In this document: one piece after another, positions 33,992-34,369 of the stretch
Position numbering within the stretch: the stretch's first letter is position 1
Layout of the letters: each line of letters opens with the position of its first letter
Source: Gammaproteobacteria bacterium
Lineage (GTDB): Bacteria; Pseudomonadota; Gammaproteobacteria; Burkholderiales; Rhodocyclaceae
NCBI GenBank assembly: GCA_029289235.1
Contig: JARFTZ010000042.1
Location: 1 to 34,369, forward strand
DNA: 34,369 bases
Reading direction: 5' to 3'
Translations under genes and position numbers: made by a program
Notes under the pieces: model-generated
Database searches by the model: none
What the model was told of the DNA's origin: nothing
What the model saw: only the letters and a program-made list of their open reading frames with translations

Positions 33992-34007
33992 TGGCCCGAA
34001 GCTTGCA
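33992..34007 (+). promoter_or_regulatory. Sigma-54 (-24/-12) promoter of the cytochrome gene
   Basis: TGGCCCGAAGCTTGCA has GG and GC exactly 12 bases apart and differs from the TGGCAC-N5-TTGCA consensus at one position. Transcription would begin near 34018, 28 bases before the cytochrome ATG. Confidence 0.85.
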
Positions 34008-34045
34008 ATGGAATCAGCGACAAAAAGGAAATCGGGGGCGGGACG

Positions 34046-34369
34046 ATGCGAAAACCATTTGCGCTGTTGGGAGCCATTGGCGCCGTCGTGCTGCTTTCGT
34101 TCCCCGCCCTGGTTTCTGCCCAAGGCGCCGACCCGACCCCCGAGCAACTGGAAAAGGCCCGGCAAGCCAACGCCGAATGTTTCGCCTGCCATTCGCCTGA
34201 GGGTTTCCAGGCTCCGCCGAAGGAAGGACTCGACCTCGGCAAGCTGCGCGGCCTGCTGCAGCACCCCGACGTCTTCGGCCAGTCCGACCACCGCCGCCTC
34301 GCCTGCACCAAATGCCACAACGAAGGCTACGACGAACACCCGCACGCCGACGACGCGCGCGACATGACC
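34046..34369 (+). CDS. Multihaem cytochrome c (3' end outside window)
   Basis: This is the first 108 codons of an exported cytochrome c, open at the right edge of the window. A signal peptide (MRKPFALLGAIGAVVLLSFPALVSA) is followed by two haem-binding motifs, CFACH near residue 49 and CTKCH near 90, with extra histidines (HEP-like DEHPHAD) as possible axial ligands. More haem sites probably follow outside the window. It should carry electrons in the periplasm, as part of a respiratory chain for an inorganic acceptor or donor. A GGGGGCGGGA stretch precedes the ATG. It sits under a sigma-54 promoter and two activator sites and diverges from the sensory operon. The enzyme it serves is not visible. 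Confidence 0.88.
   Translation, partial: MRKPFALLGAIGAVVLLSFPALVSAQGADPTPEQLEKARQANAECFACHSPEGFQAPPKEGLDLGKLRGLLQHPDVFGQSDHRRLACTKCHNEGYDEHPHADDARDMT

Overview
The window looks like chromosome from a betaproteobacterium, most likely of the Rhodocyclales. The hints are high GC, a split-type transketolase, a TRAP transporter, a PEP-CTERM secreted protein, multihaem cytochrome c and two sigma-54 activators. This placement is inferred from gene content, not from a marker gene.

Layout. 1-1124: the end of a transketolase C-terminal subunit with its terminator, then a LysE/RhtB exporter. 1294-6389: a TRAP transporter (dctP-dctQ-dctM) plus an LtnD-type 2-hydroxyacid dehydrogenase, diverging from a GcvA-like LysR regulator. 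6441-8473: a PEP-CTERM protein coupled to a small secreted repeat protein. 8840-9949: a DAHP-synthase homologue with unusual residues in its substrate-phosphate site. 10064-12371: an ars operon (arsR, a broken arsC, an intact arsC, acr3). 12432-19986: a lower-GC block bounded by inverted copies of a short repeat. It holds a wrecked tyrosine recombinase and a GntP permease / zinc-type dehydrogenase / SAF-domain oxidoreductase operon. That operon has a clear sigma-54 promoter and its own PrpR-type activator.

20101-23538: a cobalamin riboswitch ahead of bluB, followed on the same strand by a DUF188 gene, an arsM-arsN2 fusion and an ECF sigma factor. 23549-24858: a thioredoxin-like protein and an ArsP-type permease on the other strand. 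25068-26500: tag and rlmA. 26641-28018: a PA2778/PA2779 peptidase pair. 28311-30047: a second COG0701 permease, a second thioredoxin-like protein and a CopZ/BFD-like iron-sulphur protein. 30093-34369: a periplasmic PhnD-like binding protein, a histidine kinase and a sigma-54 response regulator, diverging from a multihaem cytochrome c cut by the window end.

How it fits together. Arsenic handling recurs: sensing (ArsR), reduction (ArsC), arsenite export (Acr3), methylation (ArsM) and likely organoarsenical export (ArsP-like). The right-hand locus has the layout of the AioX-AioS-AioR or ArxX-ArxS-ArxR arsenite-sensing systems. It has a single cysteine in the mature binding protein, two identical GTTAC-N6-GTAAC operators 33 bp apart, and a correctly spaced -24/-12 promoter before the cytochrome gene. 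I regard this as the most interesting system in the window. Its ligand and the respiratory enzyme it controls cannot be settled from this sequence. Both sugar-acid loci have recognisable transport, oxidation and regulation genes but no certain substrate.
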